Shown piece by piece: positions 40,217 through 50,549 of a stretch of 64,000 bases of DNA (position 1 is the first letter of the stretch; every line of letters begins with the position of its first letter). The notes under the pieces were generated by a model. It was not told the origin of the DNA, searched no databases, and worked only from the letters and a program-made list of their open reading frames with translations. Location: positions 101,845 to 165,844 of the forward strand of contig CAWFFV010000058.1 in the NCBI GenBank assembly GCA_963814985.1. The letters run 5' to 3'. Source of the stretch: CAWFFV01 sp963814985 (GTDB taxonomy: Bacteria > Chloroflexota > Ktedonobacteria > Ktedonobacterales > Ktedonobacteraceae). The position numbers and the translations under genes were made by a program.

Positions 40217-40822
40217 ATGGAACAAGATGTAGGAGCTAATCAACCACAATTACAACCTGCCGAGAAGCGATTGGGAGCAGCAATTGAAAGCGTACTCTTT
40301 GTCTCCGGACGTCCATTAGAGTGCTCCGAACTGCGTAAATTGCTCGATGTTGATGATATACGTTTACAGTCTGCTCTTCAGATATTGGAACAAGATCTGA
40401 TCAGCCAGGAGCGTGGCATTCGGCTACAGCGTCTGGAGAGACAGGTGCAACTTGTAACGGCACCAGAAAATGCTCGCTATGTTGCTGCCCTGCTGGGTCT
40501 GCCCATGACGGCTAAACTGACCTCTGCTGCTATGGAGACGCTGGCCGTGATTGCGTATCGTCAGCCGGTGACTCGTAGCCAGATCGAAGCGATACGCGGT
40601 GTGAATAGTGATCGTGCCCTGGCGAGTCTGATCCAGCATGGTCTGGTTGCTGAAGTGGGACGTGCACAGACCGTAGGACGGCCAGCCCTTTTCGCCACTA
40701 ACGCAGAGTTTTTACAGCAGTTTGGTCTGACGAGCCTGGAACAACTTCCTCAGCTAGCTTTGGGAGAGCACTACACATTACCGCCTGCACAGATTGAATT
40801 AAAGAGCGAGGAACAAAGCTAA
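40217..40822 (+). CDS. scpB: Segregation and condensation protein B
   Basis: 201 residues. Two winged helices with the family signature SAAMETLAVIAYRQPVTRSQ, IEAIRGVNSDRALASLIQHG and GRPALFATNAEFLQQFGL. It binds ScpA and Smc in the condensin complex. No scpA is adjacent. The stop TAA shares its last base with the ATG of nfo, so the two are translated together. It is divergent from clpB. The start lacks a strong ribosome site; ATG 40217 gives the usual length. Confidence 0.93.
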   Translation: MEQDVGANQPQLQPAEKRLGAAIESVLFVSGRPLECSELRKLLDVDDIRLQSALQILEQDLISQERGIRLQRLERQVQLVTAPENARYVAALLGLPMTAKLTSAAMETLAVIAYRQPVTRSQIEAIRGVNSDRALASLIQHGLVAEVGRAQTVGRPALFATNAEFLQQFGLTSLEQLPQLALGEHYTLPPAQIELKSEEQS

Positions 40823-41718
40823 TGCGCATTGGTCGCCATATGCCCACACACTCGAATCTGCTAAAAGCCGCCGAGCTTGCCCAGCAAATTGGTTGTGAGA
40901 CGATGCAGATTTTTGCCAGTAACCCGACAGGATGGCGAGCGCCAGCAGATGATCCTGAAGGGAGTGCAGCGTTCGCACAGGCGGCACGCGAGCGCCATCT
41001 GGACCCGGTGGTGATTCATGCCCCTTACCTCATCAATCTGGGTTCTCCTGATGAGATTAATTGGGAAAAATCTATTGCTTTGCTCACGTGGACAATGCGG
41101 AGGGGAGCACTCCTGGGCGTAAAGTACGTGGTCTTTCATACTGGCAGCCATCGTGGTTCTGGTGTCGAGGCTGGTATTGTCCGTGTCGCTCAGGGGATCA
41201 CACGTGTCTTGCAGGAGGCACCAGCAGAAGTAGGTCTCCTGTTGGAGAACGATGTGGGAGCTGGAAACGCTCTTGGGCATCGTTTTGAGCACCTTGCAGC
41301 CATTCTTCAGCTCTTGCCGCAATATAGAGAGCAATTGGGTGTTTGTCTTGATACTGCACACCTGTGGGGGGCTGGTCATGATATCTCCAGTGCCGTGTCG
41401 GCTGAACAGGTCTTACAACACTTTACTGATCTTATTGAGCCAGCACGCCTCAAAGTGCTGCACCTCAATGATACTGCAATGGCTCTAGGGAGTCATCGCG
41501 ATGTACATGTACGCCTGGGTGAGGGCATCATTGGTGAAGACGGACTACGTGTACTGCTCAATGATCCCCGGCTAGAGCATGTCGCGGTCATTATGGAGAC
41601 ACCCATTTTGACCGATGATCATAATAAAGAAGATTGGCAACACGATGCTGGACAGATCGCAAAGGCAAAGGGACTATTAGAGCCGTTACCTTTGCAGCAA
41701 GGAAGTGCTACTGGGTGA
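40822..41718 (+). CDS. nfo: Deoxyribonuclease IV (endonuclease IV, AP endonuclease)
   Basis: 298 residues, TIM barrel with three-zinc site. Metal-ligand motifs are intact: VIHAPYLINLGS, VFHTGSHRG, LLENDVGAG, VCLDTAHLWGAGHD, LHLNDT, RDVHVRLGEG and VIMETPI. It cleaves abasic sites in base-excision repair. It is coupled to scpB by a one-base TAATG overlap. Its 3' end overlaps the converging BACON-repeat gene by 11 bases. Confidence 0.95.
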   Translation: MRIGRHMPTHSNLLKAAELAQQIGCETMQIFASNPTGWRAPADDPEGSAAFAQAARERHLDPVVIHAPYLINLGSPDEINWEKSIALLTWTMRRGALLGVKYVVFHTGSHRGSGVEAGIVRVAQGITRVLQEAPAEVGLLLENDVGAGNALGHRFEHLAAILQLLPQYREQLGVCLDTAHLWGAGHDISSAVSAEQVLQHFTDLIEPARLKVLHLNDTAMALGSHRDVHVRLGEGIIGEDGLRVLLNDPRLEHVAVIMETPILTDDHNKEDWQHDAGQIAKAKGLLEPLPLQQGSATG

Positions 41719-44700
41719 CGGTCAGTGAAACCGTTACCGCTATCGCTGTTCCTGCCGAAGGGGTAATCACCACCGTTGCATTGTATGATCCAGGCATCTA
41801 GGCCAGCGGTGTTTATTGCCAATGTAACTAACGAGGTTGCCTGCGATACATTGTCTCCTGTGGTCGGACTCACCAGTAGCCAGGACTGCGATGGAGTTCC
41901 CACCTGCCATGTCAGAGTATCCCCGCCAACGTTGTTGACCACGATGGATTGTGCTGGAGGATTACTGCCAGTTGGAGTCTCATAGGTCAGATCGTTGGCA
42001 CTCACTTGTAGTGCGGGTGGTGCAACAGCGATAGTGACAGGAATGGTGACAGGACTCCCAGTTGTCGGTTTGCCAGTATTTGGATCAATAGCGCTTACCA
42101 TGACATTCGCTGTATAGTTCTTTCCTCCTATGACTCCAGTTGCATTAACAATGATCGTAACTGTCGTATTGGCCCCACCTGCCAGGTTTGTACCAGAGTT
42201 AGCGGAGAGCGAAACAAAGGGCGGGCTATCTGCTGTCAGAGTAGCAATCCAGTTGAGGGGCATATCACCGCTATTGCTAACCAGTATGGGTTGCCATGTT
42301 GTCCCGGTTGTAACATTTATCGTCAGCGAACCAGGGCTTACCAGAAGAGCCGGAGGAGCTAACACCGTTAGTCCTACCCCTATTGTTTGTGGACTTCCAA
42401 TAATGGCCATGCCGTGGTTCACCGCAGCTAACGAGATTAAGCCTGTATAAGGGCCAGAGGGGAGGGCTGCCGATGTCACTTTTGTAGTAAAGTTTGCACT
42501 CTCTCCTGCTAGAATTGTCACTGTGTCAGGTATCACCCGTAGCCAGTTTTCCCCAGATCCCAGAGTCACTGTTGGGGTAATGGTGACATTGCCTGGACAG
42601 GCTCCACTCACACTAACCGTAAAGGTCCTGGTGGCGGGATCATTTCCTACGCCAACCTCAAAGCTTTGTACAGCGTCAGGCGGGACTTGAAGCGTACAGG
42701 CTGGTTGTAGTGTAAAGATGACGTGGACTGCCTGGGGGGCACCAACGAGCTTGTGGGTAAGGCTATCCGTTACTGTGATCGTCAGTGTCCCTCGATAGGT
42801 ATTGGCAAGCAAGCCCATTGGCATGACGCCTATGTTGGTAGTTCCAGGAGTAGCAAGCGTTGCGGTTCCTTTCGCTGGAGAGGCAATGAGCCATGCTTCG
42901 TTGGCAGATGTTGTGTTTGCTGTGATCGTCCAGTTGAGTGAATGGTTACATGCTCCATATGCCTGCAAGGTTATGGCTTGCGTGGGGGGTGCTATTTGAT
43001 CGAGTGCACCTACAAAGTTTAGAGTGGCTGAAGAGGGAAGAAGGGTACAAGCATCCTGGACCACAAAGGTCACCGGAAGCGTTTGTAAATTCCCCGCTAT
43101 CGCATGTCCTGTCTGGTCAGTTCCGCTAATCGTGATGATACCGTTATAGGTTCCGGCAACCAGTGACTTTAAAAGTGAGACCTGCACAGCAAGCGAGGTT
43201 GACTGATGTGCTGTAAGCTTGCCGCTGGTTGGTGCTACTGCCAGCCATGCACCGCCGATGGTTGTCGTTGCTATTACGCTCCATCTAAGGGTCCCTCCAC
43301 CTGCATTCGAGAGTTTTATCGTTTGGGCAGGTGGGTTACCATGTTGTCCAATGATACTCTGAAAGCTCAATGTGGTGTTGCTGGTTGTCACTGTTAGCAG
43401 TGGTGTGGTCGGTTGACCCAGTGTAAAGGTCACGAGGAGCGTCTGGGTTCCTGTCGATGTATTAAAGATGATAGAGCCAGTATAAACCCCAGGAGTGAGA
43501 TATGTGGTGTTGATACTCACCTTTGGAGAGGCGGGAGTTGTCCCATTGGGCATGGCGATAGAAAGCCAGGAGGCATGGCTTAATGTGTGCCACTGTAAAT
43601 GGTGTGTACAGTCTGGCGAAGCATCGAGGTCGATTGTCTTTCCACGTGGGGCAGGCTGAAGGTAAACACTGCTAAATGTGAGGATACCAGGTGAAACTTG
43701 CAAAGAACAGCCTGGCGTTATCGTTAGATTGACATACACGCTCCGCAGACTATTTATTGCTGCATCTGGTCCTTGGGTCTTGAAGGTAATAACCCCTTCA
43801 TATGTCCCTGGCACCAGACTGCTGCTATTCACAGATATCTGCACATGTTCACTGCTGTTGCTTGCTATCGTATCGGATTGTGGCGAGGCGGAGAGCCAGC
43901 TTGCATTAGCTGTAACGTGCCATGGCAAAGGCTTGACTCCAGAATTGCTGACAGTAATCATTTGTGCTTGTGGAGGTGGGCTACCATCGACGTTCTTAAA
44001 GGGAAGGAGCGAAGGTGTCAATTGCAGAACTGCCTCCCGACCAGCACTCGACGGCATTACCTCTATTTTGATAGAAAGCGTAACCTCTCCTGCACTGGAT
44101 GAAAAGATGATCTGAGCTTCGTAAGGGCCTGGCTGAAGGTGTGAGCGATCTATGGCAATCATGACCCGCCCACTTTGTTCACTGGCAATAGTCCCACTAC
44201 CGGGGCTAACCTGTACCCAATCCTGGGTACAGGTGCCTTGCCAGGAGATGAGGCCGCCGCCGACATTGGTGAGTGTAATCGTCCTGATACTGCTACCTGT
44301 CTGGTCTCCTACACCAAAGTTCAGCGAAGTCGATGAGAGGCTCAGGTGTGGAGGGCGCAATGAAGCACTTTGCCCGGTGACCAGAATGGGAAACGAGGCG
44401 ACTTTGTGAATTGCAGCATCTTCCGCATTGAGCGTATGTGGTCCACTGCCCCAGTTCTGGGTAGCAACCACCGTCTCAGCAAAGTTTCCCTGTTTATCAG
44501 CCTCTATCATCTGGTTACCATTGGTATCCACAATGGAGATAGTATCGTCGAGAGTAAAGCCAATGCGCCCATGAGGAGTGAAATGTGCACCCCGTAAAGT
44601 TACTGTGCCACCGACCATGACGTTCTGGGGGGTTACCTGTAACGAGAGTTGATTGATGTTAGAAGAATTCTTTGAGAGGGGTCATTATTACAGCGATACC

Positions 44701-45315
44701 GAAAATTCCACCCACTATAAGGAGGAACAGGAGCACAAAATATAGCCAGATGAATCTGGTGAAAGCTGGCGCGAAGTGTGAACGCCTCGATTTCAAGAGA
44801 ACGGAGCCTGTATGTATTGGGCGAGGAGGTATGGTCATAGGAAGATGAGCCGGAGGACGTTCAACCTCTTTGTGCCAGGTCACTGGTTGCTCCATTTCAT
44901 CTGTATCAGGCAAACGGTTGTTCCCACTGTTATCTCCTGGACTGATATAATCCTGTGATTGTGCTGTTGCGTTCGTGTTGCATACAGATTGTGCCAGGGA
45001 CACCCTTGTAGAGTGCATTGTGTCGTTATAACGGGAGGATTGTGTCCCATTCCGACTCCTATCCAGAGAGTAGAAATGTGGCACTTTGAAAGCGGGCGGC
45101 CTCTCAAACGTACCCGCGTATAAGGGCTGTTCTGTGTCAGGTGAAGTGTTGGCTTGCTGCTCCTTTGCCAGATAGTGTAGAGACTTCCGCCCTGGCGAGG
45201 CCATAGTTTCACTACAAGCCAGGCAGTGACTGGCCAGCTCTGATATTAACTTGTTACAGCCTGGACATCGTATCATTCTCATGGGCGGTTTTCCCTTTAC
45301 CTCACAATACCTCAC
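41708..45315 (-). CDS. Zinc-ribbon / TM / Ig-like BACON-repeat surface protein, two frameshifts
   Basis: Two open frames belong to one gene of ~1,200 residues. The first (45315-44659) opens with a zinc ribbon (MIRCPGCNKLISELASHCLAC), a low-complexity cytoplasmic linker (~50-185) and a helix FIWLYFVLLFLLIVGGIFG. At ~44675 the frame shifts and continues KNSSNINQLSLQVTPQNVMV into an outside region. This has one opening domain (VTLRGAHFTPHGRIGFTL) and eight ~90-residue BACON/Ig-like repeats (pattern L-x-V-S-P-x-x-L-x-F ... W-L-x-x-S-P-x-S-G). Near 41790 a second shift moves the last repeat to ATVVITPSAGTAIAVTVSL, stopping at 41708. Likely an adhesion or carbohydrate-contact surface protein; ligand unknown. 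Start may be ATG 45282 (MRMIRC). Confidence 0.75.
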
Positions 45316-45564
45316 AATACCTGAACCATCCCATTTTACAGAAAAATAAATGCAATAAACAGTGATCTGTTAGCTCAACCGTTTAATATACGGATTTGAG
45401 TTTCGAAACTACCTAATGAATGAAAGAAAAAATAGGATTGATTAAGACTTCTTATAAACAGTGTACCGTATGCTGCAAATCGCTTGACGCGCTTTTCCTA
45501 TTACCCTACAATGGACACAACGTTTCCATATCTTTTGACCTGACCACTTCCAGGAGGGCTACCC

Positions 45565-46744
45565 ATGAATCAACCACCATATGAAGGACCACCCATGCAA
45601 CCTCCCAATGCTCAATCCCCGGAGTACCCGCATGATGCTCCAACAATGATGTCATCGAAGCAGCGGTTGCAATCGCAGCAACCGTACGGAGGACCACCCA
45701 TGCAACCTCCCAATGCTCTACCCCCGGAGTACCCGCACGATGCTCCAACAATGATGTCATGCGCGGTTGCAATCTACTCCTCAGCCGCAGCCGCGATACA
45801 CGCAAGTTCCACCTACGGGTATGCCTCCTCAGTCGCCCAGGCAAGGCCTATCTCCGGCGATAATAGCTCTATTGCTAGGAGTACTGGTTGTTATGATAGC
45901 AAGTGGTGTGGGCATCTTTTACTTTGTTGGTTCTAGTAAAGGTACTGCCTCCAATTATCAACCAGGAGCAACGGCTACTTCGGGTCAGCCACAAAACCCG
46001 AACAAAGTAGCCACAACTAGTTCTGGAAATCCAGCCGCTACAGCGGCAGCGAATACAGCAGTGGGAGCAACGGCTACGGCAAATACAGTAGTGGGAGCGA
46101 CAGCTACAGCAATAGCCAGTAACCCAAATATAAATCCCTATTCTCCTGGTGGTGGAACACCTGTACTGAACGATCCATTGAACAGTAATAACTATAATTG
46201 GCAAACCTATAACGATACTGCGACAGGGAATGCCTGTCAGTTTGTAGGAAATGCTTATCATATAGTCAGAGCAGGAAATTATGGCGGGCCTTGTTTCGCG
46301 CAGAGCACCAATTTTAGCAATTTCACCTATCAAGTCCAGATGACCTTCTTCAAAGTCGGCCAGAAATTTAGTGGTGGAGGGATTGTGTTTCGAGCTGATA
46401 GTGTTGCCAGTACGTATTATTACTTTCAGGTCTACGAGAGTGGGAAATATACCCTCATCTCATGTGCAGGCAATGATTGTAGCCATGAGCTGGCCGGGTA
46501 TCCAGCACAACCTCAAGCCATCCCCTCATTTAATACAGCACCCGGACAGCCCAATACCCTTGCAGTTGTCGCAAATGGAAGTTCATTGACGATCTATGTA
46601 AATGGGAATCTGGTCGTGGGGCCTGTGACGGATGCTGCATATAGTCATGGTATGATCGGCGTTTATGCGGAAGGTGGCTCCGAAGGTGGCCCTGGTGCAA
46701 CTGCCGATATCGCTTTTAGCGATGCAAAAGTGTGGCAGTTGTAA
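45565..46744 (+). CDS. Pro-rich tail / TM / LamG-like domain protein, one frameshift
   Basis: About 385 residues. ATG 45565 follows AGGAGGGCTACCC. The tail has two copies of a ~37-residue unit (PPMQPPNA-x-x-PEYPHDAPTMMS). In the second copy, TCATGCGCGG lacks five bases present in the first copy (near 45757), shifting the frame; the protein resumes at RLQSTPQPQPRYTQVPPTG. A helix (AIIALLLGVLVVMIASGVGI) and an Ala/Thr-rich spacer (NTAVGATATAN, repeated) follow. The outside beta-sandwich (VLNDPLNSNNYNW ... GGGIVFRADSV ... TLAVVANGSSLTIYVNGNLV) resembles concanavalin-like/DUF1080 domains. Probably binds or trims sugars; unproven. Confidence 0.75.
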
Positions 46745-46766
46745 TGGGTCCCTGTGCCAAATAGCC

Positions 46767-47000
46767 TCACTCTTCGTGTAAATCATTATCTATGGCGATT
46801 CCAGGTAGCGTTGTAAAGCCGAAACGAAAGCCAGAGGGATACGCGCGGAAGCTATGTTCTGGTAAGGCGGGGCGTTGTGCTAACCAGGCTTGCACCTGTT
46901 GCCTGGCGTGAGCCTCGTCTCGTGCATAGACATGGGTTAACTCGCTCATCTTGCCGTTGCTCGCAAAGATGATCCACAAGGTCAATAGCTCTCTCTCCAT
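46767..47000 (-). CDS. Small hypothetical protein, 77 aa
   Basis: Begins MERELLTLWIIFASNGKMSE, five bases after GGAGGAG, which favours ATG 47000 over the upstream in-frame ATG. It reads as a short alpha/beta protein (THVYARDEAHARQQVQAWLA). No known motif. It is paired with the small gene just upstream, and the pair may be an operon. Function unknown. Confidence 0.6.
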   Translation of the reverse strand: MERELLTLWIIFASNGKMSELTHVYARDEAHARQQVQAWLAQRPALPEHSFRAYPSGFRFGFTTLPGIAIDNDLHEE

Positions 47001-47020
47001 TGTACTCCTCCGCATCGCCT

Positions 47021-47239
47021 CTACTTGACGATTTTGTTATAGGTTTCGACCATCGTTGTGAGAGCTTCGTCTTGTCCAACAAGTTTCTCCAGTTGCTCCT
47101 GGTATACTCCCAATGCTCGATACTTGTTGTGAATAATCTCATGCCTTGCACTGACAGAAAACCCGTTCAGTGCTCGATTCATAGCCTGACAGGTCGACTC
47201 AATGTTTTGTCGTAACCGTGCGACTTCGCTCTGCGACAT
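47021..47239 (-). CDS. Small helical hypothetical protein, 72 aa
   Basis: Begins MSQSEVARLRQNIESTCQAM with AAAGGGA upstream. It is almost wholly helical with heptad-like spacing (YQEQLEKLVGQDEALTTMVETYNKI), suggesting a coiled-coil or helical-bundle partner protein. 20 bases separate it from the next small gene. Function unknown; from memory similar paired small genes recur in Ktedonobacteria. Confidence 0.6.
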   Translation of the reverse strand: MSQSEVARLRQNIESTCQAMNRALNGFSVSARHEIIHNKYRALGVYQEQLEKLVGQDEALTTMVETYNKIVK

Positions 47240-47357
47240 AAGAGAGATCCCTTTCCCATTGTTTATTTTGTATTGACACGATCTAATCTTTAATGGCATA
47301 CTTTGAGCAAGCAGATAGAAGTACTTATCATCTCACTCAAAGGGAAAGATAACAGAG

Positions 47358-48080
47358 GTGCTCCACGATATTTGGGCCTATGCACTCCGCCAACGAGGGG
47401 TTGCTTACCTGGATCGTGGGGAGATTACAGCAGGCCTGCTGAACTTCGCAGTTGCCGACAAGGACTTTGTGGCTGCTGTGCACGATGTCAATGTAGCAAG
47501 AACCCTGAAATCTCACCTCTCTGTACAACGCAATGGATTGATCTTGCTAGCAGCAGGCAGGGCATATGCACATGTTGCGCAAAACGAGCAGGAACTCAAG
47601 GTGGCAATGAAGGTGATAGACCTGGGAGGAGAGGTGATAGGAAAAGATAGCGATGATACAGGTATACCTGCAAAGCTTGACGAAGAGAGATATCACCTTG
47701 ACAGGGGACAGGTATATATGGCCTCACCAATGGCGGCTGCACGCTTTCCTACAAAGGCCCGCCAGGAATTTGAGCATGCTACCAGATTGACAAAACCAAT
47801 TTCTAAAACTCGCCATGCAGAGAATGCCATTCGTCAAGCCGAATCCTATTTCCTTGAAGGAGATTATGTACTGGCAACAGCGTATACAGAGCATGCCATT
47901 CCACCCGTCCAGGCCGTCGATTCAAGTATGAACGTGTCCCGTCTTGAAGCACTCTACAGGGGATTGAGAACAAGCAAATTCGGTACAGAGTTCAGATGTG
48001 GCACGCTTAGGGATAGCACTTCTGAAGGTTCAAGGCTCCGCATACTTTCATTAGATGGATGCTCGGTGAACATGGGATAA
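47358..48080 (+). pseudogene. TPR-type C-terminal fragment of a transcriptional regulator
   Basis: About 240 residues of helical repeats (LRQRGVAYLDRGEITAGLLNF; GLILLAAGRAYAHVAQNEQEL; RQAESYFLEGDYVLATAYTEHA). This resembles the TPR half of HTH-TPR regulators, but no N-terminal helix-turn-helix is encoded; coding character begins only ~50 bases upstream. The end also looks abnormal (frame changes after LRTSKFGTEF). It is directly upstream of the graspetide operon and may once have regulated it. Fragment status is inferred. Confidence 0.5.
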
Positions 48081-48144
48081 TAGGCTTATTGGTCTCTCTA
48101 TTCGTTAGAGAAAGAAGTATTCAGTCTTCCAAAGGAGCAATGCG

Positions 48145-48378
48145 ATGAGACGCAGCTTAGAAGCATCACGATCTATCACAATTCCAGGTGAACCCTATCT
48201 CCTCGACCCTGTCTATACTCCGTTTGCCCTGTTGTTTGCAAAGACAACCGTTATTTCTCGTCGGAGCGACAAGAATGACGATGATCCACAACCGACATCT
48301 TCAGATCCAGTGACAACGACAAAAGACTCAAATGACCCCACCGACGATGAATTTTTTGATTGGAGAAATGACGATTGA
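48145..48378 (+). CDS. Graspetide (omega-ester/amide RiPP) precursor peptide
   Basis: 77 residues, with AAAGGAG before the ATG. The leader carries PYLLDPVYTPFALLFA, whose PFALLF resembles the PFxxRF-type recognition motif of ATP-grasp precursor leaders. The C-terminal ~30 residues are a typical core: Thr/Ser clusters (PTSSDPVTTTKDS) followed by acidic residues (NDPTDDEFFDWRNDD), the donors and acceptors for side-chain ester or amide links. The stop codon overlaps the ATP-grasp start (TTGA), and a methyltransferase follows. Context makes precursor identity strong although the sequence is otherwise unknown. Confidence 0.8.
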   Translation: MRRSLEASRSITIPGEPYLLDPVYTPFALLFAKTTVISRRSDKNDDDPQPTSSDPVTTTKDSNDPTDDEFFDWRNDD

Positions 48379-49355
48379 CCTACATTCTTGTGCTGAGTTG
48401 GCTGCAGGATACTACAGCACTCCGCATCATTCGCGAATTGAAGCAACGTGGTGCTGACGTGGTATTCATGGATACAGGCTCCTTTCCGCAACACATTAGC
48501 CTTGACGTAACTTTTGCAGCAGGAAGATGGGAAGGAACATTTAGCTATGAGGGAAAAAAACACGAGCTATCAGCAATGAGAAGTGTGCTCGTGCGGAGAC
48601 CGAGCCACTATCAAGTGAGCCGAGATGCACCTGAGCCAATTCAAGCATTTCTTGAGAATGAAGCATTAAAAGGTTTCGGTGGAGTTTTACGTTCCTTAAC
48701 ACATGTATTTTGGATGAATTCATTAGATGCAAGTCGATCAGCAAATTTTAAGCCTGTGCAGATGCGAGTTGCGGCAGAAGCAGGGATGCTCGTTCCTCAT
48801 TCACTCATTACGAATACGCCAGACGCAGTACGCCGTTTTTATGAGGAATGTCATGGGAGGATGATTTACAAGACGCTTCACGGTGGCGGGATTGCAGGAG
48901 GGGGCGATGTGGCTCATACAGTTCTCACGAGTGTCGTAACACAGGATCATCTTCAACATCTGGAACAGGTGAGACTTACTGCTCATCAGTTTCAGATATT
49001 GGTAGAAAAGTATATCGAGGTACGTGTAACGGTGAGTGGTACTACCTGTATCGCTGTTGCTATCTACTCACAAAAGTCGGAAAACACCAGGGTCGATTGG
49101 CGGGCTTCCTATGAAGATCTAGAGTATAGCCTTTATACACTTCCCCCATTTGTGGAAAGGCAATGTATCCAGATCACTCATCAACTTGGCCTCAACTATG
49201 GAGCGATTGATCTTATCGTAACGCCTGAAGGAGAACACATATTCCTGGAAATCAATGCTGGCGGGCAATATGAGTGGCTCGAGTCTGAAACAAAATTGCC
49301 GTTTTCGGCAATAATTGCGGAAACACTTGTAAAAGGAAAAACAGAGGTGATATGA
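48375..49355 (+). CDS. ATP-grasp graspetide ligase
   Basis: 326 residues with TTG start overlapping the precursor stop. It opens LVLSWLQDTTALRIIRELKQ (pre-ATP-grasp fold). It has the VLVRRPSHYQV segment, GRMIYKTLHGGG (ATP-binding Lys), LVEKYIEVRVTVSG and the metal-binding end YGAIDLIVTPEGEHIFLEIN. These match MvdD/MdnC/TgrB-type enzymes, which activate Asp/Glu side chains as acyl phosphates and join them to Ser/Thr or Lys of the precursor. The stop overlaps the next start by four bases (ATGA). The frame is intact. Confidence 0.9.
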   Translation: MTYILVLSWLQDTTALRIIRELKQRGADVVFMDTGSFPQHISLDVTFAAGRWEGTFSYEGKKHELSAMRSVLVRRPSHYQVSRDAPEPIQAFLENEALKGFGGVLRSLTHVFWMNSLDASRSANFKPVQMRVAAEAGMLVPHSLITNTPDAVRRFYEECHGRMIYKTLHGGGIAGGGDVAHTVLTSVVTQDHLQHLEQVRLTAHQFQILVEKYIEVRVTVSGTTCIAVAIYSQKSENTRVDWRASYEDLEYSLYTLPPFVERQCIQITHQLGLNYGAIDLIVTPEGEHIFLEINAGGQYEWLESETKLPFSAIIAETLVKGKTEVI

Positions 49356-50441
49356 GTATTTCTGCGAGTAACCAGCAGTTGGTTGAGGCCATTGAACGTA
49401 GGATTGGGTATCAGTTGGCGAGCGCGGTAAGACACGCATTTTTAATGGTGGATCGTCGCGAATTTGTCCCATCCTGCTATGTCCAGCGTGGTTTGCAGTG
49501 GGAAGTCCAGCAGATTGATGCAGAGGCGTATGAGGATCAAGCGCTCATTGTTCATCTTGATGAGTACGGAAGGCCAGATTCATCCAGTTCGCAGCCGTCG
49601 CTTATGGCTCAGATGATGGAGCCTCTCGATGTGCAGCCAGGGCTACACGTATTAGAAGTTGGAACAGGTACTGGATATAATGCTGCCATCATAGGACAAA
49701 TGGTTGGTCCAACAGGAGCCGTCTATTCTGTGGATATTGCTGCTGATCTTGTTGAATTGGCTGCAATGAGAGTAGAGGTATGGCCCTGGATAAGGGTAGT
49801 AACCTCTGATGGATTTCAGGGATACCATCAGGAAGCGCCCTATGACAAATCATTGTAACGGCATCAACAAACACGATCGCCTCCCACCTGGATCGAACAA
49901 TTGCACGTTGGTGGGATCATTGTCGGAAATTTCTCAACCCAGCTTGGGCCTGCCACCCCCATGTATCGCCTGATGAAGCAGGCGAATGGCAGCGCTCATG
50001 GAACATTTCTTCCCCTCTCAGCATCATTTATGAAAATGTACGATAAGAGACTCCATCATCAGCGGATATGTCTACGCTTGAAGCGCTTCCCATTATTGAG
50101 CAAGGGAGCACAGACCTTAATATTTCACATCTGCTGCACAATCCAGTCTTTGCCCTCTTTGCTGCCCAGGCCATTCCCGAACTTCAAATGCGCAAGCGGT
50201 ATCTGGGAAAGGGGATCGTAGTGATATTGCCTCATATGGCACTTGTCTCGTACTTCCTCGTCGCACGCTGTTGACGTTTTTTCCTGACGGTACTTCCTGG
50301 CAGATTGAGGTACGGGGTAGCGAATATCTGTGGTCAAGGCTTCAAGAGCTTCTTTTCCTATGGAAGCAGAAGGAGAAACTCACACTTGAGAATATACAAG
50401 TAACCGTCAATCAAAAAGGAGAAGTTTCTTTCCTCTTTTGA
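49352..50441 (+). CDS. Protein-L-isoaspartate O-methyltransferase-like enzyme of the graspetide cluster, several frameshifts
   Basis: About 360 residues when frames are joined. The first part (49352-49850) has VRHAFLMVDRREFVPSCY, LHVLEVGTGTGYNAAIIG (AdoMet site) and VYSVDIAADLVELA. It continues in other frames as IIVTASTNTIASH, WIEQLHVGGIIVGNFSTQLG and FLPLSASFMKMYDKRL. A C-terminal extension follows (STLEALPIIEQGSTDLNISH; DRSDIASYGTCLVLP; LLTFFPDGTSWQIEVRGSEY) with stop at 50441. At least four single-base indels interrupt it (near 49851, 49890, 50065, 50215). Extended PIMT homologues in graspetide clusters convert a core Asp to aspartimide, as in fuscimiditide; the same role is inferred here. 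Confidence 0.8.
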
Positions 50442-50549
50442 TGAGCTGAAAAAGAGTCCCTATAGTAGCCATTCTGAAGTGACAATGTTAGGGATAGAAC
50501 TCATGAAAGTCCAACATCCACAGATTTTCCATCAGGCGGTGGGGGGATA

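Noticed and set aside
35806..41718. Both convergent gene pairs overlap by exactly 11 bases (35806-35816 and 41708-41718)
   Set aside because: The sequences at the two overlaps are unrelated and such short convergent overlaps are common, so this is taken as coincidence.
45506..45844. Minus-strand open frame with two internal repeats
   Set aside because: The repeats are the antisense of the duplicated Pro-rich tail of the plus-strand gene; no start signal supports it.
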